A stretch of 64,000 nucleotides of DNA from Cladophialophora immunda (Eukaryota; Ascomycota; Eurotiomycetes; Chaetothyriales; Herpotrichiellaceae). The notes under the pieces are model-generated. The model was given only the letters and a program-made list of their open reading frames with translations. It did no database searches and was not told the origin of the DNA. Made by a program: the position numbers and the translations under genes. Positions 43,701 through 54,249 of the stretch are shown here, in pieces. Location: contig NW_015622544.1 of NCBI RefSeq assembly GCF_000835495.1, forward strand, positions 1,383,704-1,447,703. Reading direction: 5' to 3'. Numbering within the stretch: the stretch's first letter is position 1; each line of letters starts with the position of its first letter.

Positions 43701-45413
43701 CAGACGATTTCCAACATGGACGAATATCACATCGACTATAGTCTCATCGCAAAACTCGCCGCCTCCATTGCCAGCAAACCACGTTACGCGAAGTATAGCA
43801 GCGCGATCCTGATCTTCATGCCGGGGATAGGCGAAATGCGGCGTTTGCACAATCTCCTCCTCTCAATGGACACGTTCAGCAAAGATTGGATCGTGCACCT
43901 CTTGCATTCGACCTTCTCAACAGAGGAGCTCGAACGAGCGTTTGAACGTCCGCCGAAAGGGCAAAGAAAGATTGTGATCGCAACCAACATTGCCGAGACC
44001 GGGATAACCATTCCAGACGTAACGGCGGTGATCGACACGTGCAAGGAGAAAATCATGCGCTTTGACGAACGACGCCAGCTCTCGCGGCTGACGGAAGGAT
44101 TCATTTCTCGCTCCTCTGCGCGTCAGCGAAGAGGTCGGGCCGCGCGTGTTCAGGAAGGTCTCTGCTTCCACCTCGTCACCAAGCATCGTTACGACAACCT
44201 GATGCTTGAGCAGCAAGTCCCCGAAATGTTGCGGCTGAGTCTGCAAGATCCGATCCTGCGAATCAAGGTGTGGAACCTAGGGTCGATTGAGGAGACTCTG
44301 AACGCGGCGATCGAGCCGCCTTCGAGAAAGAACGTGCTCAGAGCGATCGACAAGTTGAAAGACGCGGGAGCATTAGCGAAGAACGAGACGTTGACGCCGC
44401 TGGGGCAGCAGATTGCGAGATTGCCCTTGGAGGTGCTGTTGGCGAAGCTGGCGATCTTTGGCGTCATTTTCCAATGCCTGGTGAGTTGCAAACCGGAGAA
44501 CGAATTGGTTTCTGATCCGAGAGTTGTTTCTAACTTTTGTCTGCGTAAGGATCCCATCCTGGCTATCATATCTCTCCTGACCTCCAAGTCGCCGTTCCTG
44601 CAGATTCCTACATCTGGTTCGCAAGGCGACGCAAGACATGCATTCAGCAGAGGCGACTCCGACCTGCTCTCCTCGCTAAACGCCTACGAAGGTTGGAAGA
44701 AAGCCAAAGCGGCTCGGACGGCCCCGGAGTTCTGCCGCAAGAACCACATCAGCGACCAGACGATGGGACAAGTCGAAATGCAAAAGATCCAGCTGCTCGT
44801 GTACCTCGTTGACGCCGGGCTGGTGACGCTGGAGCCGGAGGAACGAGCAACCCTGAACCGGGCCCGAACGTATTCTTCCGGACGTGGCGGTCTTCCATCC
44901 TACACCATCCCCGCGCGCTACAACCAGACCGTACCGGACCGGGCGCTCAGTGCGATTATCGCCGTGGCGCTGTATCCCCGGATCCTAATGCGCGAAGGCA
45001 AAGGCTGGCGCAACGTGTACACAAACCAGATGGTCTCGCTGACGCCGCGGTCCGTCAACCACCCTTCGCACGCCCCCAAGGCGCCGCGCTGGCTCTCCTT
45101 CTACGAGGCCATGCAAAACACCCGCAGCGGCTCCCTCAACGTCTTTGAAACGTCTGCCATCCCCGAGTCCGCGCTCGCGATCCTGCTGGGCGCAGAGGCC
45201 GAGTTCAAATTCTTTGCGGGCGTCTTGGTCTTGGATGGCGGCAAGGTGAGGCTTTCGGTCCGGCGGTGGAGGGAGCTGATGGCGCTGAAGATTTTAAGGG
45301 AGAGGGTGTTGGGCACGCTGGAGAAGTGTTATGACAGACCTGCTGAGGTGGGGGAGGAGGGTAGAATATGGTTGGATATGTGGTTGAAGATCGAGGCGGC
45401 ACAGGAGGCCTAG
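40750..45413 (+). CDS. DEAH/RHA-type RNA helicase (DHX29/DHX57-like)
   Basis: About 1450 residues. Exon 1 is 40750-41512, intron 1 is 41513-41754, and exon 2 starts at 41755 (EPPTANQ). A further intron at 44481-44549 is inferred: it is 69 bases and stop-free, and removing it joins FQCL to DPILAIISLLTSKSPF, the family continuity. Helicase motifs in order: AETGAGKSS (I), VTQPRRISA (Ia), LDEVHER (II; DEVH instead of DEAH), MSAT (III), ATNIAETGITIPDV (V) and QRRGRAAR (VI). The HA2 and OB-fold regions follow, with VALYPRILMREGKGW. The Lys-rich N terminus (MAPKKKKKP), coiled acidic stretch and LLDFGKWSGLSPKRLL block fit the DHX29/57 group, which acts in translation initiation or RNA turnover in the cytoplasm. 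The exact fungal role is not established here. Confidence 0.9.
44481..44549 (+). other. Stop-free 69-base intron in the helicase gene
   Basis: A strong donor GTGAGT and acceptor GCGTAAG flank 23 in-frame sense codons that interrupt a conserved helicase segment. Splicing restores FQCLDPILAII. Confidence 0.75.
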
Positions 45414-45581
45414 TTGGTTGGATTTGAGACGCGTTGTATTCCAGGACATCTGTCTCTTGCTGGTCAGCCCGCTCAGTCGGGCTTCAAGCAGCTTCTTCTC
45501 ATGTCTGCGCAACTATATGCCGTAGATGTATGACTATCTTGGCTCGCTGGCATCCGAGGTAGTTTCACAGTCTCTCAACGC

Positions 45582-46445
45582 TCATCTAAGTAAATAACCT
45601 CCATCAACAGGCAAGGGAACTCCAGTGATCCAACCCGCCTCGTCGCTCGCCAAAAACACCGCCGCCTTCGCCACGTCCTCCACCTTGCCCAGTTTCTGCC
45701 CGAATGGATGCTTCCCTTCAATGTCCTGCAACTCCTGCGGCTGGCCCTGTAGGTTCTGCGTCATGCTTGTTTCTAGAAAGCCCGGGCAGAGAGCGTTGCA
45801 GTGGATCAAATCCTTGGCATAGTCCAGCGCAATTTGCTTGGTCAACATGACGGCAGCGCCCTTGGACGTGCAGTAAGACGGGGTCCCGTAGAAGGGGACG
45901 AGCCCCTGGACGGAGGCGGTGTTGACGATCCACCCCCTGGAGGAGTACACCTGAGGCTGCCCGTCCAGCATTTGCTTGAGGGCGTATTTGCAGCCCAGGA
46001 ACATGCCCTTTGCGTTGATGGCCATGGTCTTGTCGTAGTCCTCCTCGCTCGTCTCGTGGCACCGGAGGGGGCGGAGGTGCGTGCTCTCCACGCTGACGCC
46101 GGCGTTGTTCACCATGATGTCCACCCTCTTGTATCGCTGCACACAGGCTCGAATGGCGAGTTCCATGTCTCGCGCCCGCGTGACGTCCGCCTTGTGGTAA
46201 GTGGCCTCGCCTCCCATGTGACGGATGCGCTCGTGCGTCCCTGGCTGGCCGGTGACGCGGTTGTGGAAGTCATCTGCGCGCTGAGTGGAAGGGTTGATCG
46301 CGTTGCGCGGGGTTGGGTACAGGTCAATGCAGAAAACCGAAGCGCCTTCCGCGGCGAGGGCGAGGCAGATGGCTTGGCCAAGTCCGGAGCTGGAGCCGGT
46401 GACAATGGCCACGCGACCCTGCAGACGGCCTGAGGGGGAGGTCAT
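45582..46445 (-). CDS. Short-chain dehydrogenase/reductase
   Basis: 287 residues, single exon, classical SDR with a Rossmann fold. Motifs: VTGSSSGLGQAI (nucleotide-binding T-G-x3-G-x-G, about 16-26), MVNNAGVS (N-N-A-G) and the catalytic Ser in NTASVQG. The Tyr and Lys are in PSYCTSKGA (Y-x3-K), and the C terminus is ITGVPLPVDGGYL. An acidic residue (CIDLYP) ends the second strand, which suggests NAD(H) preference, since Asp there disfavours NADP(H). A longer loop after that strand (about 20 residues, NAINPSTQRADDF) is unusual compared with the simplest SDRs. No targeting signal. Substrate unknown; annotation often reads 3-oxoacyl reductase-like. Confidence 0.9.
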   Translation of the reverse strand: MTSPSGRLQGRVAIVTGSSSGLGQAICLALAAEGASVFCIDLYPTPRNAINPSTQRADDFHNRVTGQPGTHERIRHMGGEATYHKADVTRARDMELAIRACVQRYKRVDIMVNNAGVSVESTHLRPLRCHETSEEDYDKTMAINAKGMFLGCKYALKQMLDGQPQVYSSRGWIVNTASVQGLVPFYGTPSYCTSKGAAVMLTKQIALDYAKDLIHCNALCPGFLETSMTQNLQGQPQELQDIEGKHPFGQKLGKVEDVAKAAVFLASDEAGWITGVPLPVDGGYLLR

Positions 46446-47138
46446 GGTGCTGGAGACTGCATAGAGGGGAAAGAGAGAAGGGGGAAGAGTAATAGAGACG
46501 AGTCTACCTTGTGATGAAGGAGTAAAACACGGCTAGGATAGAGTATCGATCAAGGGGACAGCATTTTATGATATCACAACGATCGTCAGGAGAGCATCCA
46601 TAGGCGCGCTTGCAACGCTCAGCTCCGGAATCTCATGCATCTCGACAACGCACAAGACACGGTACTTGAGGCTGAACACGGGAGAAGACATAAGATGATA
46701 GGTTGATGGATGGTTCGAAGAGGCGGAGAATGGAGCGACACCAAGATGCGCTGGAGACATGGCCCGCAGCCTTCGGGCCGGAGTAACCTTTGTCCCTTGC
46801 CTGGTGTGCATCCATCGGCGCTGACCATCACGGCTACTGCACGTCTCAATCCGTGATGACTACATAACCGAATGCTTGAACCTTGACACACTGGCGGCTG
46901 AGAGGCAAATATCATATTATCAAACAGATTTTCGACGCTCTGTACTCCCGAGGGTGCGGAAGCATACCCATTCCAGCCGGCTAAGCTGCCTATTCAAGTA
47001 AGACCAATGCTCGGACTCAATGCCGCTGAGCAGCTCGGCAGCTCCAGGACTTCAAGTTCTTCGTCAAGAACTTGTTTCCGTTGATATTCCGCCTCGAAGA
47101 GGGCCAACCTCGCTTTCTTGCAATTGGTCATGTAAGCG
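46446..47138. other. Divergent intergenic region
   Basis: Promoters of the dehydrogenase (-) and the release-factor-like gene (+). Nothing else is recognised. Confidence 0.6.
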
Positions 47139-47717
47139 ATGCTTGCGTGCCGCCCGCTGAGGCGGTTGCACCTCTGTACAGTATTCCAACATGAGACCAA
47201 ATTCTCCCGCAACACCCTTCTTACTTCCACCTTCAGCACCTTCGCTGGGCGGTCTCACAAGTCGGGCAACCACCTTCCGCCGCGCCCAACCTTACCAGAC
47301 GCTGATATCAAACATACCTATGTCAAAGGCACTGGACCCGGCGGTCAGAAGATCAACAAGACCAACTCGGCCGCCCAGTTGACACACATTCCAACTGGCA
47401 TTGTTGTCAAGTGTCAAGCCACGCGCAGCAGAAGTCAAAATCACACCATAGCCAAGAGGATTCTTGCTGAGAAAGTGGAGATGTTGGAGAAGGGTGAGGA
47501 AAGCCGGGCGGCCAAAGTTGTGGAGAGAAAGCAGCGCAAGAAGAGGAGCGCGGACAAGAAGAAGCGCAGGAAATACAGGCGGCTGGCAGACGAGAAGCTG
47601 GGGCGTCAAGGGGAAGTATATGCCGAAGAAGACGATGATGCGGAGGAAGACCCGAACGAAGAGCGGGAGGGACGACCGTCGATTCAAGCAGAGACCAGCC
47701 ATATGCCAAGAGGGTGA
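47139..47717 (+). CDS. Mitochondrial peptide-chain-release-factor-like protein (GGQ domain)
   Basis: 192 residues. The N terminus (about 50 residues, Arg/Ser/Thr-rich, few acidic residues) looks like a mitochondrial presequence. The domain follows as PDADIKHTYVKGTGPGGQKI with the GGQ tripeptide at the end of a conserved loop, then NKTNSAAQLTHIPTGIVV and CQATRSRSQN. The C terminus is a very basic helix (RKQRKKRSADKKKRRK) and an acidic tail. This is the architecture of the yeast Rso55/human MTRFR (C12orf65) group, which rescues stalled mitochondrial ribosomes; it lacks the codon-recognition domain of RF1/RF2. Single exon. Confidence 0.88.
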   Translation: MLACRPLRRLHLCTVFQHETKFSRNTLLTSTFSTFAGRSHKSGNHLPPRPTLPDADIKHTYVKGTGPGGQKINKTNSAAQLTHIPTGIVVKCQATRSRSQNHTIAKRILAEKVEMLEKGEESRAAKVVERKQRKKRSADKKKRRKYRRLADEKLGRQGEVYAEEDDDAEEDPNEEREGRPSIQAETSHMPRG

Positions 47718-48413
47718 GCGATACATGGACACCGACTCCTTCGATCCACGTGCCGTCAACCTATCTTGGCGGGATACTCAGCCTCGCGCACATACACACT
47801 CCTCAGCCTTGTGTTCGAAAGCGCACAGATCTCTTTCCACACGCAAAAAAAGGGTACACACCGCCGACTCAAAATGCAAAAACTCTAATTCAAGCCCAAC
47901 TCCCCGGTGGGAGTTGAGGTTGAATCGAGGTAAAACTCCCTTGAAGGAGGAGTTTTTTCCGTCGTTTCGTCAGGTTCTCTCCGGCCTCGGACAACCCACG
48001 TTTAGGGAGCCGTATTTGGCGCGGAACCCCCTGTACCTCCTTTTGGGTAGCTACAGGTGTCAGGGCAGTTACTTTCTAGGATTCGCGTAACTCCCAAGAG
48101 AAGCAGTCTCATGCCTGGTGGCCACACCCTAACGCCTTGACTAGCTCGTCGTCTGGCCAACATCGGTGTTAGCCATCAGAGATCAGGACCCGGGATAGAC
48201 ATGGGAATTGTTGACAGGAATTGTGGTTAAAAAATATGTATACTTTTATTTTGGGTTCTGCCAGACCAACCGCTGGTTCGGGACCCACGGTCACGGGTTG
48301 AAGAGTGAATTACCAGACGCGCCGTCCCTACCCCCTCGCTGCAGGACACGTTCACATTGTCTGTCTGCAGGCAATTTCGGCAGTCAAGGACGTCCTCTAT
48401 TGTGACAGTCAAG
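47718..48413. other. Intergenic region with two hairpins
   Basis: It lies between the release-factor-like gene and the SGNH-like gene, both on the plus strand. It contains two adjacent perfect 8-base inverted repeats followed by six T. Confidence 0.6.
47897..47958 (+). other. Two consecutive hairpins followed by a T run
   Basis: Hairpin 1 is CAACTCCC, loop CGGT, GGGAGTTG (47897-47916). Hairpin 2 is AAAACTCC, a 9-base loop, GGAGTTTT (47932-47956), running into TTTTTT. It lies 180-240 bases after the release-factor-like stop, so it may be in the 3' region of that transcript. The layout looks like a factor-independent terminator, but Pol II genes do not need one. Confidence 0.5.
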
Positions 48414-50309
48414 ATGCTCGGCTCACGAGCCATGAAGGTTTGTCTGTTGTGCTTGCTTATACTTGTCCCTCTGACGTTCATTTGCCTCGTCCTCGTTCTC
48501 GAGATGCCTGTGTTGCCCACGTCCACGATTCCCAGCGTTGATGCCTGGATCGGCCTCAAGCACCTCCTGCGGAAGCTGATGGAGGAGGACAATGTCTTCA
48601 TACCGGCCAGTCATCCTCACTTGCATGTAGGGCCACATCGTCGATCCTTCTTCATCTCCTGAAAGTCTGAGTCCTCGATAGTATGCCGGACGATGGATGC
48701 CCACCGCGAACCAACTCCGGAGAGATGCAGCATTTCCAGGTCAGTGGGCGAGTCAATGCAAAGAGCAACGGAAGGACTGAGTCTCGGAGCAGGTTCTTAT
48801 GTCGAGATGATGATAGCAAACACCAGCTCTCTCTACATATCTCTGAACAATCTCAACTCGGCATCCAAACAACAGACCGAACGTCTGGAGGCAAGGGATA
48901 TCCACCATTCCGAGTTCCGGTTGACCAGCGCCAGAGCCTCAGACCCCGTCAGTCTCGTGGTAGCGATCGAAGGCCAAGACACATACTGGGTAGAAGCCGC
49001 TGGCTTGGTGGTCCCAATTGTCAGGCATCTTAATTCACAGGAGACGTACAGGGTCAGACTCACATACATGGGAGGTCCGAATAGCACCAGTGGAGTGCTC
49101 GAGTTTGAAGGCATTTGGCTCGACAAAGGCACACCTGCAGAAACTAGTACAGCTTCATCAACCTCGAACGAAACATCCTCGCTAGCAAGACTCCTTCCTT
49201 TTGGCGAAAGCCTCGACAAACCTTCACATAATGAAGAGGATGTACCATGGCGAGGGAGGAAAGTGGTCGAGATAGTAACGTCGGAGGGTTCGCTCTCGGC
49301 CATGAACTATCTGCCACCGACGTCGCAGAGTGACTTGGACGACGGAGGAGACTATTGGTACAAGGAGCTGGACACAGTGATCTTGGACACCACGGGAATC
49401 GGGCTGCTGCCAACAACAGAGTCAGGATTGAGTGTCAGGGATCAATTCTTCCGCGCAGGCCCTCCAGGAACCACGGCATTTGCACGTCCCTGGAATTTCA
49501 AGCTGTACCGGCCCTCGGTGCTGCTCCTCCAGCTCGGACTCGTGGATTTTGCCGCCTTCTTCTCCTCTCATGCCACGGGGAAGCCCGTCAACAAGCACGC
49601 CCTGGCCAAGTTCACCAACGAGTTCGTTGACGCGTATGTGAAATTGATCCAAGCGATCCGGGCCAATGCGTACCCGTTCAACCCCATGGCAACGGCGGCG
49701 ACAGCGCGAGCGACGACGGGAATGGCCAGTGACTTGGACAACGACGACTCTGACGACGACGGCAGCTACATCTACAACTCTGCGCCGTCCACCCTCTCAA
49801 TCTTCCTGCTCACTCCGTTCTCCGCGGCGCGGCACTCGGTGACCAAGAAACTTAAGCTCGATAGGGTCATCTCCAACGCCATCGCCCAGGTGGTATCGAC
49901 CGTGCAAGCCCAAGGGGACAAGTCGACGTTCTGGATCGACACGACCGGCTGGCTTGACGCGGAGACGGATTTTGAGACTCGTCGCCCCAGTTCGAATTCG
50001 TCCGAGCAATCACCACCATTACCACCACCGTCGCCGCCATCATCATCATCTTCTTCACCGGCGATATCATCTGTGCTCAACAGCGCCGGAATGTCCAAGG
50101 TCGCAACTCTCCTCGCAGACCACCTCTGCCCGTATATCGCGGCACCGTCAATGAGATCACCCGCAGGGACGGCACCACCGGGGGAGCCGTGCCCCTTTGA
50201 TCGATACGACAATTACCTCGGCAACGTCTATCTGCCCAAGGACGTCGACTTCGACCGAGCCCTCCTGGAACACAAGATCGAGTTGATCAAGCACAAGTTC
50301 AACTTGTAG
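48414..50309 (+). CDS. Membrane-anchored SGNH/CE2-like protein
   Basis: About 607 residues as inferred: exon 1 is 48414-48593, exon 2 is 48666-50309, intron 48594-48665 (GT-AG, phase 0). Exon 1 holds a single hydrophobic anchor (about residues 8-30, VCLLCLLILVPLTFICLVLV) close to the N terminus, so it is a type II membrane protein. After that comes a jelly-roll-like domain (WVEAAGLVVPIVRHL, VLEFEGIWLDKG) and then an SGNH-like fold with VLLLQLGLVDFAAFF and FWIDTTGWLDAETDF. The last block is KVATLLADHLCPYI. This domain order recalls family 2 carbohydrate esterases. The usual catalytic GDS block near the start of the SGNH part is not seen (it reads VEIVTSEGSLSAMN). Activity is therefore uncertain. 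A Ser/Pro-rich insert lies near residues 490-530. Confidence 0.68.
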
Positions 50310-50850
50310 GCAGGCGGAAAGGGTTAAAAAAAAAAGGCAAATGATGGAGGGTGTTTGCGACTCGAAACAGGGCCCCTTTTGTCGAAAGGAAGGACCCAGA
50401 CACACAAAAATGGCGGGAACGGGGCCAAAAGAAAAGGTTCTTGTATCACGGCTGAGAATCTATCTACTCGATGGAACAAGCTTGTCCGCATATCGGATTT
50501 GCTTGCAGGCTTGTTACTTCAAATAGAGATACCAGGAGAGCACATGGGTGTTGCCACCGCTGCAACACAACGTCAGGCCCGCGCCCATGGAGACCAGGAC
50601 TAGATGTTCTTTTGCAGAATATTGTGATTGAGATGATTGTTTACACCGTATATCAGTTGCTACCGCTGCGGGTATACTGTCTCATAAAGGCTTTCCCATG
50701 CTGTCTCATCAATGGACATGTTACACACTTGTTAGCCGTCCTACTGAGGACGGGAGGAGCAAGAGAGCCAGGCAGGCAATCCATGCTATTCCAAATTTCC
50801 GGGCTCTGTTTAATCCAACAAACAATGACAATTGTAAACACGCACTGGGC
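50310..50850. other. Convergent intergenic region
   Basis: It lies between the SGNH-like gene (+) and GYP7 (-). Short frames only; nothing recognised. Confidence 0.6.
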
Positions 50851-53580
50851 TCAATCTTTAAGTCCACTCGGCCTTGTCCGCTCCGAGTCTCTTGAGCCGT
50901 CCTCGCCTTCTAGAGTGACGATTTTTCGACTTAGAAGGAGCCGCAGTTCCGGTGTGATGACTCTTTCTTTGGCCTTTTCAGCCTCCTTTGCTTTCGCTGG
51001 TTGTTGAGGGCCCCGTCGGGCCGGACTTGTGGGCGGATTTTGGGCCTGAAGTGGGTGTGATGATGTGCTCGAGGCGACGCCTGACGCTGATGCGGCCGGA
51101 TTTGTCTCTTGTCCAGCACCTGGTTTCCTCTGTCGCAGTTCCGCGTCACTCTGGCCAGCATTTGGCGGGGGGAAAGCATCTTTGCGGTCGATTGTCTCGA
51201 CCGTCTTCTCGAACCTCTTGAATAGCCCCTCAGCTCTCCACAGAATGTCTTGAAGTTCAATCGTCCCGCTCAGCTCATTAATGTACTTCAGAACTTCGTC
51301 AAAGTGCTTGAGATGGTCCATAATAACATCGCGATGCTTTTCGAGAATTGCCATTGCAATGAAAAGGTGAAACTGGGAGGAATAATAGTCCGTCCACAGT
51401 GACTCCCACAGCCTGAGAGTGTCGGACCATTCAAACTCCCTCTTATACCAAACAAGCAACATTCTAAAGAAGAAAAAGAAATTTGTAGAATCTGCCGACT
51501 GAAGGTGGAGGTATAGTTTCGGGTCGAGGAGTTGGACTAACTGGTCGAGTGTGTTGAGTTGGGAGCGCATTCCCACTTGTGAGCGGACGAAGTTTCGCGA
51601 CATCCTGCGCATAAACTGCACGAAAGCCCAGAAAGCGACGGCATCATCTTGGAAGACGGCGTAGAGAGGTGAGAGGAGGTCGGACATGCCTTGAACGTAA
51701 CCCAGATTTTGGGGATGCGGGTTTTGGGTCCGGTAGCGTTGTGGTTGCGAGGAAGAGGACGATTTTTGAGGGCTTGTGGCGGTAGAAGAGGAGGGAGGTG
51801 TGTCGTATTCGAGGTAGGTCAAGAGCATATCCTTTAACTGCTCCATATGCACGTTTGTGCCGGGTCCATTGGGGTTGAAAAAAGGTGAGGTTGGGTCTGG
51901 GTGAGGGATATCTTCGCCTGCGAAGAGGGGGATATGACGGTCGGTGCGGTGCACATCCTTTTCTACATGTCGCGTGGCCAGGTCAGTTGGGATCGTAAGT
52001 ATGAAGAAACAAGGACCCGGGGGACATTCAGGCTTACCGATTCGAACCTTCTGCTCCTTCCACCATTCGTCCTGTTCGGGCGTGGCATCGCCATCGATCA
52101 TTCTGTCCCACCAGGCACCTTTCAGTTGAATATATTCGTCTCGTTTTCTGTTCATGAGAGCATGCCGTTCTTCCTCCGTACTGTCCCACTCGTACACTCC
52201 CAATAGAAAAGGCCATGCCTCTTTTCTTACACCGTCCTCAGGGTCCAGCCCGCCGTGGAAGATTCGCTCCTTGACCTCTTCCACCGTGACTTGCAATTTG
52301 CCCTTTGAATCGAAAAAGGACTTCCACTCTTTCATGTCGACAGGGCGCCTCTTGCTGTCGGCCAAGGTCATTCGTGCAGCCTCCATGTCCAGAATCTCAA
52401 AGTCTCCCACGCTGGTCTCTTCCGAGTCCAAGACATCTCGTGCAGTCCATATTCTCTGCCTCCTCTCACGCTCGCTTTGCTCTGCAATGCTCATGGCCCA
52501 TCGTGCCAAGTATAACTTTGCACTGTCAAATTCATCCTGCAGAGTCTGAATCTCAGGATTCTGGATGAGTCGTCGCACTTGCGGAGGCAGGTTCTTGTTA
52601 TTAGCAAGGTCTTCCGCAGTCCGTCGAGTAAACGTTGTGACTTTGGACAGTTGCTCCAAGATCTTCCACCTAGTTTCTTTGAGTGCCTTTGTGAAAGGAT
52701 CCATCCCTGGGCCTGATGGTTTCTTCTGCTCGGGTTTCTTGGATGTTGATGCTTCACTCTTGCGTCTTGCTTGTTCGAGCGACTTTCGACCTTGGCCGAA
52801 GCCAACACGATCTTCTTCAGAAGGGTCGATGAGGTATATTGATGGCTCTGCAGTGCTCCTTTCAACAGTCACATATCTCTTCAGCCACCTAAGCACTTCG
52901 TCACCGCCCCAAAACAGGTCGCCGCTTTCTCCAAAGGGGTCGAATGACTCCCGTGCTCTTTTTTTCTTTTGTAGTATTGTGCTTTCGCATTCCGAGTCAT
53001 GGAAAAATAACGCAGGTAAGCTCGAACCGGCACGGGTGTTGATGACTATGCTGCCATACCACCAGCCTAGACTTGGCGGACGGACGTGGATGGAGTATAT
53101 GCTGGAGAGAGGTAGCGAGAACGCATATGGTCCGACGGGGGATTCGTCAAAGGTGGTCGCAAGAGGGAGAGGAGGGACCAAATAACTTTGTCTAGGAGGA
53201 GATTCGCCGTCCTTCATGTCCACCTTCACGTACGTGCTCAGGTCATCCTGTGCCAGCGAGGCTTCGGGGACCCAAGCCAACAGATATGAAGACGCGTTTG
53301 TTTTCTTCTTGGACGAGGAGTCGGCGGAGGTGGGTCGTTGGCCGTCGTCGGCGAGAGCGGGCGACTTCTGCTGGACCAAGGCGATAAAGCCGGGGATGTT
53401 GTCTTTGGCCGAGGGCGACGGGTGCACGTAAACCTTGCTTTTGGAGAAGAGCAGTTTCACACCTTTGGTGGCAGAGGCATGGGTGATTGTGTTGTAGCCC
53501 CCTTCTTCGTCGTCCGAGAGGTCATAGAAGGAGGCCGATGGCGAAGGCGCCTCTGGCCTGGAGGATGATCCCGAAGTCAT
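50851..53580 (-). CDS. GYP7: Rab GTPase-activating protein Gyp7 (TBC domain)
   Basis: About 884 residues. Exon 1 is 53580-52038 and exon 2 is 51962-50851; the 75-base intron (52037-51963) is stop-free and a multiple of three. Splicing joins KVRI to EKDVHRTDRHIPLF, the catalytic IxxDxxRT arginine finger. The TBC domain also shows LGYVQGMSDLLSPLY (glutamine finger) and the KREFEWSDTLRLWESLWTDY segment. The N-terminal third contains the Gyp7-specific beta-rich region (IYSIHVRPPSLGWWYGSIV). The upstream boundary could be earlier: an in-frame ATG at 53679 adds 33 residues, but the MTSGSSS start looks better. Gyp7 stimulates GTP hydrolysis by Ypt7/Rab7 at the vacuole in yeast. Confidence 0.92.
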   Translation of the reverse strand: MTSGSSSRPEAPSPSASFYDLSDDEEGGYNTITHASATKGVKLLFSKSKVYVHPSPSAKDNIPGFIALVQQKSPALADDGQRPTSADSSSKKKTNASSYLLAWVPEASLAQDDLSTYVKVDMKDGESPPRQSYLVPPLPLATTFDESPVGPYAFSLPLSSIYSIHVRPPSLGWWYGSIVINTRAGSSLPALFFHDSECESTILQKKKRARESFDPFGESGDLFWGGDEVLRWLKRYVTVERSTAEPSIYLIDPSEEDRVGFGQGRKSLEQARRKSEASTSKKPEQKKPSGPGMDPFTKALKETRWKILEQLSKVTTFTRRTAEDLANNKNLPPQVRRLIQNPEIQTLQDEFDSAKLYLARWAMSIAEQSERERRQRIWTARDVLDSEETSVGDFEILDMEAARMTLADSKRRPVDMKEWKSFFDSKGKLQVTVEEVKERIFHGGLDPEDGVRKEAWPFLLGVYEWDSTEEERHALMNRKRDEYIQLKGAWWDRMIDGDATPEQDEWWKEQKVRIGKPECPPGPCFFILTIPTDLATRHVEKDVHRTDRHIPLFAGEDIPHPDPTSPFFNPNGPGTNVHMEQLKDMLLTYLEYDTPPSSSTATSPQKSSSSSQPQRYRTQNPHPQNLGYVQGMSDLLSPLYAVFQDDAVAFWAFVQFMRRMSRNFVRSQVGMRSQLNTLDQLVQLLDPKLYLHLQSADSTNFFFFFRMLLVWYKREFEWSDTLRLWESLWTDYYSSQFHLFIAMAILEKHRDVIMDHLKHFDEVLKYINELSGTIELQDILWRAEGLFKRFEKTVETIDRKDAFPPPNAGQSDAELRQRKPGAGQETNPAASASGVASSTSSHPLQAQNPPTSPARRGPQQPAKAKEAEKAKERVITPELRLLLSRKIVTLEGEDGSRDSERTRPSGLKD
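51963..52037 (-). other. Stop-free 75-base intron in GYP7
   Basis: The donor GTAAGC and acceptor ATGTAG enclose 25 sense codons in frame. Without splicing the arginine-finger motif IEKDVHRTD would be broken. Confidence 0.85.
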
Positions 53581-54249
53581 TGGGTTGCTTGTCTCTGGCA
53601 GAATTTGCGCTGGTCTGCGTACGATTGCATATTCCAGTGGCTGAAAGGCAGAGGGATGCCACCACCAATGGCCGGACAAGTGTGTATATAGTTGAGAATG
53701 TTCAACAGGTGGCGGTGCACTGGCCGAATTCCTGATGCCTGGGAGAGGGAGCAGCAGCTGACGTCGGTGCTACGCATGTGAGGTGAGGGGCGAGGGGCGA
53801 AGAGCGAGAGGCGGATGGGAGGGGCACTACAAGTGGCAGGCCCTAGTAGCATCGACGTCCCCCGCAGTCTCAGTAGCTAGCATATACGAGCAGCTCACAG
53901 GACTTGAAGGCGCTAAGCACGGGGACAAAGTTGGTGGTTACGTAGGCGCATGTAGCGACGTCTACGCTCAACCACGTGTAAGGCCCATGCCAGACAGCCT
54001 GAGACAGGTCAGGGTAATAGTACTCGTAGGTAGGTATTGCATCAAAAACTTTTGCTATACAAATTACAATCCATAAGATTCAAGCCACCGGCAGAGTAGG
54101 GTGCATTTTTCCCATCCTCTCCCTTGTGCCCTCGACGCATATCCCGCCGGTTGGTCCCACCAACACCATGCTTGTGATCCCCTTTGCCTTTCCCGTCACT
54201 GAAGTCTCTTGTCGTCGCCAAAGCGCCTCTTTTTTCCCTCTCAAATTCG
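53581..54249. other. Intergenic region
   Basis: Upstream of GYP7 and downstream of TSC2, both on the minus strand. No gene recognised; the GYP7 promoter should be here. Confidence 0.6.

Noticed and set aside
45801..46433. 210-codon plus-strand frame
   Set aside because: Antisense to the dehydrogenase, Gly/Val/Asp-rich shadow of codon bias.
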